From contig WJLZ01000185.1 of assembly GCA_014728215.1 (NCBI GenBank), positions 1 through 64,000 on the forward strand: 64,000 nucleotides of DNA, read 5' to 3'. The notes below the pieces were generated by a model that was not told the DNA's origin, searched no databases, and saw nothing but the letters and a program-made list of their open reading frames with translations. Within the stretch, counting starts at the first letter, position 1; each line of letters begins with the position of its first letter. Shown piece by piece: positions 52,087 through 60,485 of this stretch. The DNA is from Chitinivibrionales bacterium (GTDB lineage Bacteria; Fibrobacterota; Chitinivibrionia; Chitinivibrionales; WJKA01). A program made the position numbers and the translations under genes.

Positions 52087-52187
52087 AATGACTTTACTTG
52101 CAAAGGTTTATCAAAAATGCAGCAATAACGGCATTTTGAGGAAAGGATTGTATACCATATTATATAGCACGATAAATGTTGTTTGCG

Positions 52188-52203
52188 TGGCATGAATATT
52201 GCA
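52188..52203 (+). promoter_or_regulatory. candidate sigma-54 promoter for the GMP-kinase-like/PPK2 operon
   Basis: TGGCATG-AATA-TTGCA, a perfect core, 44 bp upstream of the GTG at 52247. An AAAATGC/GCATTTT inverted repeat lies at 52114-52137 between this site and 52071. Confidence 0.8.
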
Positions 52204-52246
52204 ATCCAGAGAATAAATATTTGAGGATTTAAGAAAGGATTTGCTT

Positions 52247-52981
52247 GTGGGACGACTAATTATTTTAACAGGACCATCATGTGCAGGCAAAACACCGCTT
52301 CGACGGTGCCTTGCCCGTCTGTATCCGGAATTGGACCAAACATTGAATAAAGTGGTCCTCTACAACAGCCGGCTTCCCAGAATCGGCGAAGTTGACGGAA
52401 AAGATTATCATTTTCGCACGCGTAAGAAAATCGAAGAGCATCTGCGTGCCGATAATTTTATCGGAAAGGATGTTCGCGGGGATTTGCAGGCCCTTAATGT
52501 AAAAAGCCTCAGCGAAAATCTCCATCAGAGCGATATGATGTATGAAGGGAACACCTTTATCGCCAACAAACTGGTGACGCATGCATCACTGGACCGTTTC
52601 AATAAGGTCAGTATAATGCTTTCGCCTTTGAACGGTGAAGAAATGAAGCTTATTCATGAAACCGAAACCATCGATCCCGGTCCATTTATTACCGAAGTAA
52701 TGCGAAAAAAGCTTTTGCGACGTATGCGGGCATACAAAGGTGAAATATCTATTAAAGATCTTGAAGAAGTCGAACGGCGGGCAGGGTCTGCCTACGAAGA
52801 ACTCAAGCTTGGGTATCATTTCGATCATGTTATGCCCAACCATGACGGTGAAGACAGCGAGAACTGGGAAGCCTTTTACTATCCCCTTGGTGATGCACGC
52901 ACGACCCTGCTTGCCTTCGTTGCTCTTCTGAAGGGTGAATCGTTTTCATCCGAGCACTGGGAGAAAGGGTCTTTCGCATGA
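52247..52981 (+). CDS. guanylate-kinase-like P-loop protein
   Basis: A 244-residue protein; the GTG at 52247 is chosen because AGAAAGGA is 7 bases upstream. Walker A is GPSCAGKT (residues 9-16). SRLPRIGEVDGKDYHFRTRKKIEEHLRADNFI corresponds to the GMP-binding region of guanylate kinases (T-R-x-P-R-x-G-E-x-x-G-x-D-Y-x-F). The protein is about 40 residues longer than a housekeeping Gmk and diverges after that region (VRGDLQALNVKSL, MLSPLNGEEMKL). It may phosphorylate GMP or a related nucleotide. Its stop overlaps the start of the PPK2 gene (ATGA), which links it to polyphosphate-driven nucleotide phosphorylation. Confidence 0.75.
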   Translation: MGRLIILTGPSCAGKTPLRRCLARLYPELDQTLNKVVLYNSRLPRIGEVDGKDYHFRTRKKIEEHLRADNFIGKDVRGDLQALNVKSLSENLHQSDMMYEGNTFIANKLVTHASLDRFNKVSIMLSPLNGEEMKLIHETETIDPGPFITEVMRKKLLRRMRAYKGEISIKDLEEVERRAGSAYEELKLGYHFDHVMPNHDGEDSENWEAFYYPLGDARTTLLAFVALLKGESFSSEHWEKGSFA

Positions 52982-53823
52982 ATAAAAAGCGGAACAATAC
53001 AAATAAATCAATGAAAATCGATGCAAATCAATATAAAGTAAAGGCCGTTAAAGGCCCCCATTTAACCGCGATTCCTTCAAGAGCAGGTAAAGACTCCTGG
53101 AAAAAGCCATATAAAAAGATTCGTTCCGATCTCCGAAACCAGTTGGTTGAACTCGAAGAACTGCTCTATGCCAATGGAGACAGAGCAATACTCGTAGTGT
53201 TACAAGCCATGGATGCCTGCGGCAAGGACAGTACGATCCGCAGATGTTTCGGGAAACTGAATCCGCAACGCTGCAGAACACATAGTTTCAAGGAGCCCAG
53301 CAGGCGGGAAAAGGCCCATGATTTTTTATGGCGTATCCACTATCGTACTCCGGCCCGGGGAACAATCGGCATTCTCAATCGTTCACATTACGAGTCGGTG
53401 CTGGTTGAAAAAGTAAAGAATTTAGCGCCTGAGAATGTTATCGAAAAACGGTACGATCACATCAATGCCTTTGAAAAGATGCTTGCGGATGAGGGAACTA
53501 TCGTGATCAAATTCTATCTTCATGCAAGTAAGCAATATCAAAAGCAGCGTCTGGAACGTCGTTTGCGTCGACCTGACAAACGATGGAAATTCAATAAGAA
53601 CGATCTGGTCGAACGAACACGATGGGATGAGTATAGTCAGGCCTACGAGGAAGTTTTTGATCGATGTTCAACTCCCTTTGCACCCTGGTATATTATCCCC
53701 GCCGAACGGCGGTGGTATCGTGATGTTATTATTCTTAAAACAATGGTAGAACATCTTCAGGCATTACAACTGAAGCTGCCCGAACCGGATGTGGATCCAG
53801 AATCGATTATTATTCCCGATTGA
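52978..53823 (+). CDS. ppk2: polyphosphate kinase 2 (PPK2) family protein
   Basis: A 281-residue single-domain PPK2. Walker A AMDACGKDSTIRR (77-89) differs slightly from the usual G-M-D-A-A-G-K. Then come HSFKEPSRREKAHDFLWRIHYRTPARGTIGILNRSHYESVLV (the family's lid and Walker B region, with N-R-S-H-Y-E) and KFYLHASKQYQKQRLERRL. Class I PPK2 enzymes use polyphosphate to phosphorylate ADP or GDP. Translational coupling to a guanylate-kinase-like protein suggests a two-step GMP to GDP to GTP route, possibly polyphosphate-driven, or the reverse. The operon is behind a perfect sigma-54 type promoter. Confidence 0.92.
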   Translation: MNKKRNNTNKSMKIDANQYKVKAVKGPHLTAIPSRAGKDSWKKPYKKIRSDLRNQLVELEELLYANGDRAILVVLQAMDACGKDSTIRRCFGKLNPQRCRTHSFKEPSRREKAHDFLWRIHYRTPARGTIGILNRSHYESVLVEKVKNLAPENVIEKRYDHINAFEKMLADEGTIVIKFYLHASKQYQKQRLERRLRRPDKRWKFNKNDLVERTRWDEYSQAYEEVFDRCSTPFAPWYIIPAERRWYRDVIILKTMVEHLQALQLKLPEPDVDPESIIIPD

Positions 53824-53877
53824 TTGGATCATATAAGAAATAGAGTATAATCATTTTTAAACAAAGGAGATTTATTT

Positions 53878-54129
53878 ATGGCCGATAGAAATAAACCCGG
53901 CTCAATCGAAGTCAACAGACAAATACGAGTATCAGTAGATCAGTCCCGCTGTAAAACAGTAGGTTCCTGTGTAAAAATTGCGCCTGAGATTTTCAGATTC
54001 CGATCGGGAGATAAAAAGGCCGAAGCGATCGTGGAGACTATCCCGCCCGCACTACTTCAGAAGTGCAAAGAGGCTGCGGACAACTGCCCCTATGATGCGA
54101 TTAACATAAGTGGCGAATCAGTCGAATAA
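53878..54129 (+). CDS. small ferredoxin ([3Fe-4S]/[4Fe-4S] single-cluster type)
   Basis: An 83-residue protein; AAAGGAG precedes the ATG. Cysteines are arranged as SRCKTVGSCVKIAPEIF and CKEAADNCPYDAI: the C-x5-C then C-x6-C-P pattern of small single-cluster ferredoxins such as those serving cytochrome P450s. There is one Cys fewer than in a classical C-x2-C-x2-C motif, so a [3Fe-4S] cluster is possible. It is cytoplasmic. It lies 54 bp after ppk2 on the same strand, so it may share its promoter. The redox partner is not evident. The end overlaps the GTG of the next frame by 20 bp. Confidence 0.85.
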   Translation: MADRNKPGSIEVNRQIRVSVDQSRCKTVGSCVKIAPEIFRFRSGDKKAEAIVETIPPALLQKCKEAADNCPYDAINISGESVE

Positions 54130-55336
54130 AAACATTAAGAACCAAACCGGCAGCGGTCGGCCGATTTTCCAGAATATGCAAATCGGTTTTGCAAAAATGA
54201 AAAAGGCGGTAACACAGGGTGCCTTTATGCAGCGGTGGAGGTTTTACTCCGGCCTGTGGCTATGCCTTGCCGCAGCAACCGGTTGTAATCGCCTGGACCT
54301 GCTCACCACAGATGCTGCAGATTCCTTGGCAATGCTTGATACTGCGATCAGCCGAGAATGTGAAAGTGACACTGTTCATACAGGTTCTTATGCCGAATAT
54401 AACCGTACTACAAGCTCTAGCTCCTCATGGCTCCGGTTTCCGGTTGCCGATAAGGATTGCCGCGATATCTCGTCGGGATATGGTGCATCACGTGAAGGAG
54501 GAAAACGCCATCATGAAGGTATCGACATACCCGCCGACCTCAATACCCCGGTAGTGGCGGTTGCGGATTGTGAAGTGATGCGCTGGGACAGTTCCAATTT
54601 AGCGGGCCGGGAACTCTGGTTGATTGATACCGCAACAGAACGCATGTATTATTATGCCCACCTCCACAAACGCCTTGTCTGGAAAAAGCAGCAGGTACAC
54701 AGAGGCGATACCATAGCACTGGTGGGAGCAACCGGTAATACACGAAATAACCCTCATCTCCATTTCGGAATCTATATAACTAATTTTATCGATCCAGCAC
54801 CATTTTTTCCGGATAAAGATGCGGCCCACTTAATAGAAAGTGCCCAGAGTCCCCGCATTCGGAAGGAAGTTGAAAAGGAGTTGAAAGCCCTGGCCCGGGA
54901 TTCAGAATTTTTCACGTATCAAAACTGGCATAGTAATTGCAAATTTTGGAAAAGTTTTTCACAAGACAGTTCTTCACTGCACTCACTGCAGCCATGTTTT
55001 TATTTCTGGGGGAATTATGAGAAAAGCGAATCCGGATTGGGTCCGATTGCATTTTTTGCTTGCCGTAACACTGATTCTAATCGTGATACTTGCCGGAGCG
55101 GCACTGGTCGGGACCGGGCTTTCGCCCAGGGCATTTTCACTGATAATTACGGCTATAATTCTGGCGTCAATAGCTTTTATAATCACGGCATTTCAGATAT
55201 ATCGGGGACGACAAGCGGCCGCGCCGCCTCAGGGGCCGGAACCGGCATTTCAGGCAGCACCGCCCCAGGCCGCAGCACAACAGAAACCCGCACTCATGCT
55301 CCTCTCCCTGCTGCAGGAAAAAGGACGCCTCCTTGA
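54110..55336 (+). CDS. M23 (LytM) peptidase, lipoprotein-like, with over-extended C-terminus
   Basis: The open frame runs from a GTG at 54110, but the protein probably starts at an ATG at 54197 or 54227, giving a lipoprotein signal (FYSGLWLCLAAATGC). The M23 domain has its zinc ligands in HHEGIDIPADLNTP and HLHFGIYI, with YYAHLHK between, so it should cleave peptidoglycan cross-links. After DPAPFFPDKDAAHLIES the sequence loses family character. From about 54940 onward it shares DNA in another frame with the promoter and first 320 bp of the DUF2760 gene, giving a Ser/Thr/Gly-rich nonsense-like tail. The natural stop was probably lost by a frameshift or deletion near 54880-54940. Confidence 0.7.
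   Translation: MANQSNKNIKNQTGSGRPIFQNMQIGFAKMKKAVTQGAFMQRWRFYSGLWLCLAAATGCNRLDLLTTDAADSLAMLDTAISRECESDTVHTGSYAEYNRTTSSSSSWLRFPVADKDCRDISSGYGASREGGKRHHEGIDIPADLNTPVVAVADCEVMRWDSSNLAGRELWLIDTATERMYYYAHLHKRLVWKKQQVHRGDTIALVGATGNTRNNPHLHFGIYITNFIDPAPFFPDKDAAHLIESAQSPRIRKEVEKELKALARDSEFFTYQNWHSNCKFWKSFSQDSSSLHSLQPCFYFWGNYEKSESGLGPIAFFACRNTDSNRDTCRSGTGRDRAFAQGIFTDNYGYNSGVNSFYNHGISDISGTTSGRAASGAGTGISGSTAPGRSTTETRTHAPLPAAGKRTPP
54926..54941 (+). promoter_or_regulatory. candidate sigma-54 promoter for the DUF2760-Hsp70-Hsp70 operon
   Basis: TGGCATA-GTAA-TTGCA, a perfect core, 76 bp upstream of 55017, lying inside the extended M23 frame. Confidence 0.75.
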
Positions 55337-55664
55337 TTTCCTGATGGAGGATATCGACAGCTATTCCGATAAACAGGTAAACGCAGCCGCCCGGGTTGTT
55401 CATCAGGGGTGCCGCGAGGTTATCAATAATGCATTCGAACCAGTGCATATAACCGAGCAGAAAGAAAAAAGCGAAATTACACTTCCGGCAAATTATTCAT
55501 CCGATGAATTCAAAATCACCGGTTCGATGCCCAAAGAACCGCCTTATAAAGGAACACTTCTTCACCGTGGATGGCGTGCCAGCAAAATGAAACTTCCCCA
55601 AAGAACCCGCAACACTCAGCCATCGAATTCACCGGTGATTATTCCCGCAGAAGTGGAGGTATGA
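55017..55664 (+). CDS. DUF2760 membrane protein
   Basis: A 215-residue protein; GGGGG and an AT-rich spacer precede the ATG. Two hydrophobic helices (about 10-30 and 40-60) are followed by an Ala/Pro/Gln-rich linker and the DUF2760 domain (about 90-215: ALMLLSLLQEKGRLLDFLMEDIDSYSDKQVNAAARVVHQGCREVI and GTLLHRGWRASKMKLP). DUF2760 genes are regularly found next to unusual Hsp70 genes, as here, so this protein may tether or regulate the chaperones at the membrane. Its exact role is unknown. It is first gene of a three-gene unit with 3-bp spacing to the next. Confidence 0.85.
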   Translation: MRKANPDWVRLHFLLAVTLILIVILAGAALVGTGLSPRAFSLIITAIILASIAFIITAFQIYRGRQAAAPPQGPEPAFQAAPPQAAAQQKPALMLLSLLQEKGRLLDFLMEDIDSYSDKQVNAAARVVHQGCREVINNAFEPVHITEQKEKSEITLPANYSSDEFKITGSMPKEPPYKGTLLHRGWRASKMKLPQRTRNTQPSNSPVIIPAEVEV

Positions 55665-55667
55665 TCG

Positions 55668-57512
55668 ATGGCAAAAGACCATACTATCGGGATCGATCTG
55701 GGCACCAGTAATTGTGCCCTTGCCCTTGCTCTTCCCGATTCTATTCAAGTCCTTCCAGTTCCACAGATATCCGGTCAGGACAGAATCAGTGAAGAATCAA
55801 CGTTCGCTTCAGCGCTCTATATCCCCTGGGACAAGCAGTTCACAGAAGGCAGCATCAATCTTCCCTGGAGCACCGGCAATGAAAAGTATCTGGCCGGCAA
55901 TTTTGCCCGTGAAACAGGCGCGCGGATGCCCGACCGGCTGATAACATCGGCAAAATCATGGCTCTGCCAGGGAACAATCGATCCACGTAAACCGGTCCTT
56001 CCCTGGGACTCCAAAACGGTAAAAGATAAACTCTCTCCCCTGGAAGTCTCCCGTTATTTCCTCACCCATTTAAGGAATGCTTTTCTGATGAAATGCAGCG
56101 AATTCGGCGTTTCTGAAGACCTTGCTTCTGCACAGGTCGTACTCACCGTACCGGCATCGTTCGATGAAGCCGCACGGACTGTCACGGCTCAGGCTGCGGT
56201 TGAAGCAGGATGGGGTGAGAATACTGTTTTGCTTGAAGAGCCCCAGGCGGCATTTTATTCCTGGCTCCACGTTGCCGGAAATCAATGGCGTGACCAGGTA
56301 GCGCCGGGAGAATTGATTCTGATTTGTGATGTCGGCGGCGGAACCACCGATTTCAGCCTTATTGCCGTTGGTGAACACGAAGGAAATCTTGAACTTGAAC
56401 GGATCAGTGTCGGCCGTCACGTGTTGTTAGGCGGTGATAATATGGACCTTGCACTGGCCCATGCGCTCCGGATGAAACTGGAGGAAGAGAACGAATCTAT
56501 CGAAAGCAACCGTTTTTTAGCGCTCATACACTCGACACGGAAAGCAAAAGAAAGCCTCTTTGAAAAGGAAGATCTGGATGAAATACAGGTAGCGGTCGCC
56601 TCCAGCGGTTCCGATCTCTTTGCCGGAACATCATCGACAACTCTTACCCGGAATATGCTGACATCGGTTGTTCTGGATGGTTTTTTTCCACTCACTGGAG
56701 CCGATGACCTTCCTGCGGAGTTACCACGGACGGGCCTTCACGAATTCGGTCTTTCCTATGAGCCCGATCCGGTGATCAGCAAACATCTGGCCCGGTTTCT
56801 TACGGCAAGCCTCGCAAGTGTCAAATCAAGCGAATCACTCAGTGAACTGGTGACAATTTCCGACAAACAGCGTCTTGACAAATCGTGGCTCTGTCCCGAC
56901 GCGGCGGTATTTAACGGCGGAGTTTTTCGTGCCGCACCGTTGCGACGCCGGGTTTTGGATCTGATCAATTCATGGGCGCCCCAAAAAGAGATTCGGGAGC
57001 TTGCCGGAACCGATCTGGACCTGGCTGTGGCCCGCGGGGCCGCGTTATATGGCCGATTGAAAACAACCGGAAAAGGCGTGCGAATTCGCGCCGGGGTTTC
57101 ACGAAGCTACTATATCGGACTCGAACCATCTATGCCCGCAATCCCCGGTTATCGGCCGCCGGTCAAAGCAGTCTGCGTTGCAGAACTGGGCATGGAAGAA
57201 GGCGAAGAACGTATTCTCCAAGACAGACTATTCGGCCTCGTTGCAGGTACAACATCGATGTTCCGTTTTTTCAGCTCTTCGCAGCGGGCAGGAGACCGGG
57301 TTGGATCCATTATCCAGAATGCCGAAAAGGAACTGGAAGAAACCGCAGGCCTCGAAATGCTCATCCCTGCCGAAGAAGGAAAAGAGCCGGGGCATACCAT
57401 TCCAGTCAAACTCCACACCGTGCTCAGTGAACTGGGCATGCTTCGCCTCTGGATGCAGCATACCATTACCGGTAAGAAATGGGAACTTACGTTTAGTGTG
57501 AGAGATGAGTGA
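55668..57512 (+). CDS. Hsp70-family chaperone (DnaK-like, short C-terminus)
   Basis: A 614-residue protein. The Hsp70 ATPase core is clear: phosphate-1 TIGIDLGTSNCALAL (residues 5-19), phosphate-2 LILICDVGGGTTDFSLIAVG (about 218-237), connect and adenosine motifs (LLGGDNMDLALA, AVFNGGVFRAAPLRRRVLDLI). The C-terminal 150 residues form a reduced beta domain without the long DnaK lid. Such proteins (HscC/YegD-like) act as specialised chaperones without the GrpE/DnaJ set. It overlaps the next Hsp70 gene by 8 bp, so the two paralogues are probably made in equal amounts and might work as a pair. Confidence 0.92.
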   Translation: MAKDHTIGIDLGTSNCALALALPDSIQVLPVPQISGQDRISEESTFASALYIPWDKQFTEGSINLPWSTGNEKYLAGNFARETGARMPDRLITSAKSWLCQGTIDPRKPVLPWDSKTVKDKLSPLEVSRYFLTHLRNAFLMKCSEFGVSEDLASAQVVLTVPASFDEAARTVTAQAAVEAGWGENTVLLEEPQAAFYSWLHVAGNQWRDQVAPGELILICDVGGGTTDFSLIAVGEHEGNLELERISVGRHVLLGGDNMDLALAHALRMKLEEENESIESNRFLALIHSTRKAKESLFEKEDLDEIQVAVASSGSDLFAGTSSTTLTRNMLTSVVLDGFFPLTGADDLPAELPRTGLHEFGLSYEPDPVISKHLARFLTASLASVKSSESLSELVTISDKQRLDKSWLCPDAAVFNGGVFRAAPLRRRVLDLINSWAPQKEIRELAGTDLDLAVARGAALYGRLKTTGKGVRIRAGVSRSYYIGLEPSMPAIPGYRPPVKAVCVAELGMEEGEERILQDRLFGLVAGTTSMFRFFSSSQRAGDRVGSIIQNAEKELEETAGLEMLIPAEEGKEPGHTIPVKLHTVLSELGMLRLWMQHTITGKKWELTFSVRDE

Positions 57513-60312
57513 GAGTGAGTTAAGAGTTGAAGAAAAGGATACAGAATTCTCAGGAATTTCCATGGCAAATCAGCATACCTTTGCAATAGGAATCGATCTT
57601 GGCACGAGTAATTGTGCCATGGCATATATCGACCTTCGCAATCCCGATAGCGGCTCCCATATTTTCGAGATACCTCAGTATGAAACGCTCGACCGTATTG
57701 CACGTCATTCAATGCTACCGTCCTTTGCTTACTATACGCAACCCGGTGAGTTGCTTGAACGGGGGCCGTCAAGCGAGGCCGCAGATAAAGTTGTGGGCGT
57801 CTTCGCCCGGTCGGTCGCCTCGAATCGTCCAGAGCGGGTTGTCCATTCTGCAAAATCGTGGCTTTGTCATATGGGAATTGACCGGGAAGCCGGAATTCTT
57901 CCGTGGCAATCCGATGCTCTCGATCAGCATGACAAATTATCACCGATCGAAGCAAGCGCCTTGTTTCTTGGTTATCTTCGGAGGGTCTGGAATGAAACCA
58001 TGGCTCGGGACAATGACGATTACCGGTTCGATAACCAACAGATTATTATTACTGTGCCAGCATCCTTTGATCAGGATGCCCAGCGGCTTACTCTTGAAGC
58101 AGCATATCTTGCCGGCTTTCCCCGTACGGTCCGTCTTTTAGAAGAACCTCAGGCTGCATTCCATGCATGGCTCGAGCAACATCCCGACAGTGAGGCACTG
58201 CAAAAGGCAGTCGGCGCCCAGAAAAGCAATCGTCCCTACCGTGCCCTTGTCTGTGATATCGGCGGGGGGACTACCGATATGAGCCTCTTTTCCATTACCT
58301 TTTCCGAAGATCAGCAGCCCAAAATAGAACGCACCGCAGTAAGCGAACATATCTTATTGGGTGGCGACAACGTGGATATTACCATTGCGCAATTGATGGA
58401 GAACAGAATCAGCAGCGAGCAGAAAGCCCCGGCATCCTACCGTTTCTGGCAAAGTCTGATCAACCGCTGCCGAGAGCTGAAAGAACAGGCTCTGGCAGAT
58501 ACGGGCAGAGAAGATGCCGAATTCAAGGTGGCCGTGGCCGAACCCGGCGCCTCGCTTTTTACAGAAACCCGCCAGGCAGTGATCAGCCGCAGCGAAATAC
58601 TCGAAATTGTTAATGAAGGCTTTTTTCCTCGATGTGAAATTTCCGACCGACCACGGGCCCCCGAAGGCGGGTTGCGGGAAGCCGGATTACCCTATGCCCA
58701 TGATCCTGCGGTCACGCATTATATTGCCGATTTTCTTAGTAACCGCCTTCCGGTAGATGTTGTTTTATTCAACGGGGGAACATTAACGCCACTCCATTTA
58801 CGTGACCGGCTGATAGACCAGATCGCCCATTGGCAGGAGGGGCAACGCCCTTCAGTGCTGGAAAACAGCGAACTCTATTTTTCAGTCGCAAGAGGCGCGG
58901 CTCATTTCGGGCGTGAAATTGCCCTGGGGGAATTCAGACTCATAACTGCAGGTGCCTCCCACGGCTACTATCTGCAAATCAACCCAGAACAGGATAAGGA
59001 AGCCACCTATCTTGTGTGCATCCTTCCACTGGGTACCGATATCGAATCTCCCGTACGTGTTCGCAAGCTCGACCTGCACCTCCTGGTTAATCAACCGGTC
59101 GAGTTCAAAGCACACTCGACGGTTAAAAGGACGAAAGACCATACCGGGCAGCTTATCAAACATAACGAGCAGGAGTTTACTCCCCTTCCACCGCTCCAGA
59201 CCATAGCCCGTCTGGATGCCCGGGCCTACAAGCTCAGATCACCAACAATTCCTGTGGATATCGAAACCCGTCTGAACGCTCTTGGCCTGTTGCAGGTCTA
59301 CCTGGTTAGTGCCACAAAGGCAATTGCTTCCTCACAGCACTGGAAACTCGAATTCAATATTCGGGCCGGGGCGCCAAAAGAGCGCACGGTTCGAGCAACA
59401 GCCCCCCTTCCTGAGGATATCAGGGAAAAGGCTTTCAAGCTGCTCGAGTCCCGATTCGACCTCTCATTAATCAAGCAGCTCGAAAAAATCACCCGGAGCA
59501 GGAAAAACAAGTGGAGCCCCGGTTGGCTCCGAGAGTTCTGGAAACCGCTCTCTGAAACGGTGGCCCGTCGTAAGCAGGGAGAAGAATACGAAGCGGCGTG
59601 GCTGAATGCAGCAGGTTTTTTTCTCCGCCCGGGCTATGGGGTTGCCCTCGATGATTTCCGGATGGACCAGTTCTGGGCAGTCTATGATCTCGGTCTCGAC
59701 TACCCTTCGGTTAAAAGCGTCCGCGAACAGTGGTATGTCATGTGGCGCAGGGTAAGTGGCGGTCTCGATTCCTCCCGTCAAACAATACTCTATCGCGATG
59801 TCAAAGAGCTTCTCACCAGCCATATTAAAGCTGCCGTCGAGGCATTCCGGATGGCGGCCTCTTTCGAATATCTATCCTCTGGTGAAAAACGGGAGCTTTT
59901 TTGTATTCTCATGGAAGGCGTTCAGCACAAACGACCCAAATTACGGGGGCCTTATCTCTGGTCGCTCGGAAGACTTCTTGGGCGGGTTCCCCTATACGCC
60001 GGGGAACAGGCCGTGATGTCTCCCGAACTTGTTGAGCAGTGTTTTACCACGATGAAAGAATGGGACTGGCGGGAGCCGGGTATGGAATACACCTCAACCC
60101 TTTTCGCCCTGGCCTGCCGGAAAACTGCCCGACGCGAACTCGACGTTTCCCAGGATCTGCGCAATGCTGTAGCCGACAAAATGCGCCATGCAGGGGCACG
60201 GGAAGAACTGGTCCGGCAGGTTATCCAGTTCATTCCCCTCGAAAACGAAGACTATAAAGTCATCTACGGCGAAAGTCTCCCGGTGGGACTTGCTATACGT
60301 GAGTTTTCCTAA
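57505..60312 (+). CDS. large Hsp70-family protein with C-terminal DUF3731 region
   Basis: A 935-residue protein. The start may be the ATG at 57505, overlapping the previous stop, or the ATG at 57562 (AGGA upstream), which begins MANQHTFAIGIDLGTSNCAM directly at the phosphate-1 loop. Phosphate-2 is ALVCDIGGGTTDMSLF, then HILLGGDNVDITIA and VVLFNGGTLTPLHLRDRLID. A beta domain follows to about residue 650, and the last 280 residues (RKNKWSPGWLREFWKPL, YSSGEKRELFCILMEGVQHKRPKLRGPYLWSLGRLLGRVPLY) match the DUF3731 region characteristic of this Hsp70 subclass. It is known from DUF2760-linked operons; clients are unknown. Confidence 0.9.
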   Translation: MSESELRVEEKDTEFSGISMANQHTFAIGIDLGTSNCAMAYIDLRNPDSGSHIFEIPQYETLDRIARHSMLPSFAYYTQPGELLERGPSSEAADKVVGVFARSVASNRPERVVHSAKSWLCHMGIDREAGILPWQSDALDQHDKLSPIEASALFLGYLRRVWNETMARDNDDYRFDNQQIIITVPASFDQDAQRLTLEAAYLAGFPRTVRLLEEPQAAFHAWLEQHPDSEALQKAVGAQKSNRPYRALVCDIGGGTTDMSLFSITFSEDQQPKIERTAVSEHILLGGDNVDITIAQLMENRISSEQKAPASYRFWQSLINRCRELKEQALADTGREDAEFKVAVAEPGASLFTETRQAVISRSEILEIVNEGFFPRCEISDRPRAPEGGLREAGLPYAHDPAVTHYIADFLSNRLPVDVVLFNGGTLTPLHLRDRLIDQIAHWQEGQRPSVLENSELYFSVARGAAHFGREIALGEFRLITAGASHGYYLQINPEQDKEATYLVCILPLGTDIESPVRVRKLDLHLLVNQPVEFKAHSTVKRTKDHTGQLIKHNEQEFTPLPPLQTIARLDARAYKLRSPTIPVDIETRLNALGLLQVYLVSATKAIASSQHWKLEFNIRAGAPKERTVRATAPLPEDIREKAFKLLESRFDLSLIKQLEKITRSRKNKWSPGWLREFWKPLSETVARRKQGEEYEAAWLNAAGFFLRPGYGVALDDFRMDQFWAVYDLGLDYPSVKSVREQWYVMWRRVSGGLDSSRQTILYRDVKELLTSHIKAAVEAFRMAASFEYLSSGEKRELFCILMEGVQHKRPKLRGPYLWSLGRLLGRVPLYAGEQAVMSPELVEQCFTTMKEWDWREPGMEYTSTLFALACRKTARRELDVSQDLRNAVADKMRHAGAREELVRQVIQFIPLENEDYKVIYGESLPVGLAIREFS

Positions 60313-60485
60313 AGTCGCCGGATAAGTGTATGAGGGTTCAGGGTAAAAAATAGCGTTTCCTCTCATTTGTCGTAATCGTTGTCTTTAGCTTTTGTCTTTT
60401 TCTTACCTTTTTTCTTCCTCATCAATATTGATCGTTCTCCTAATCGTTAAGCTGCTTTTCTCTAACCTTCGCTTTTTTTATCCCC

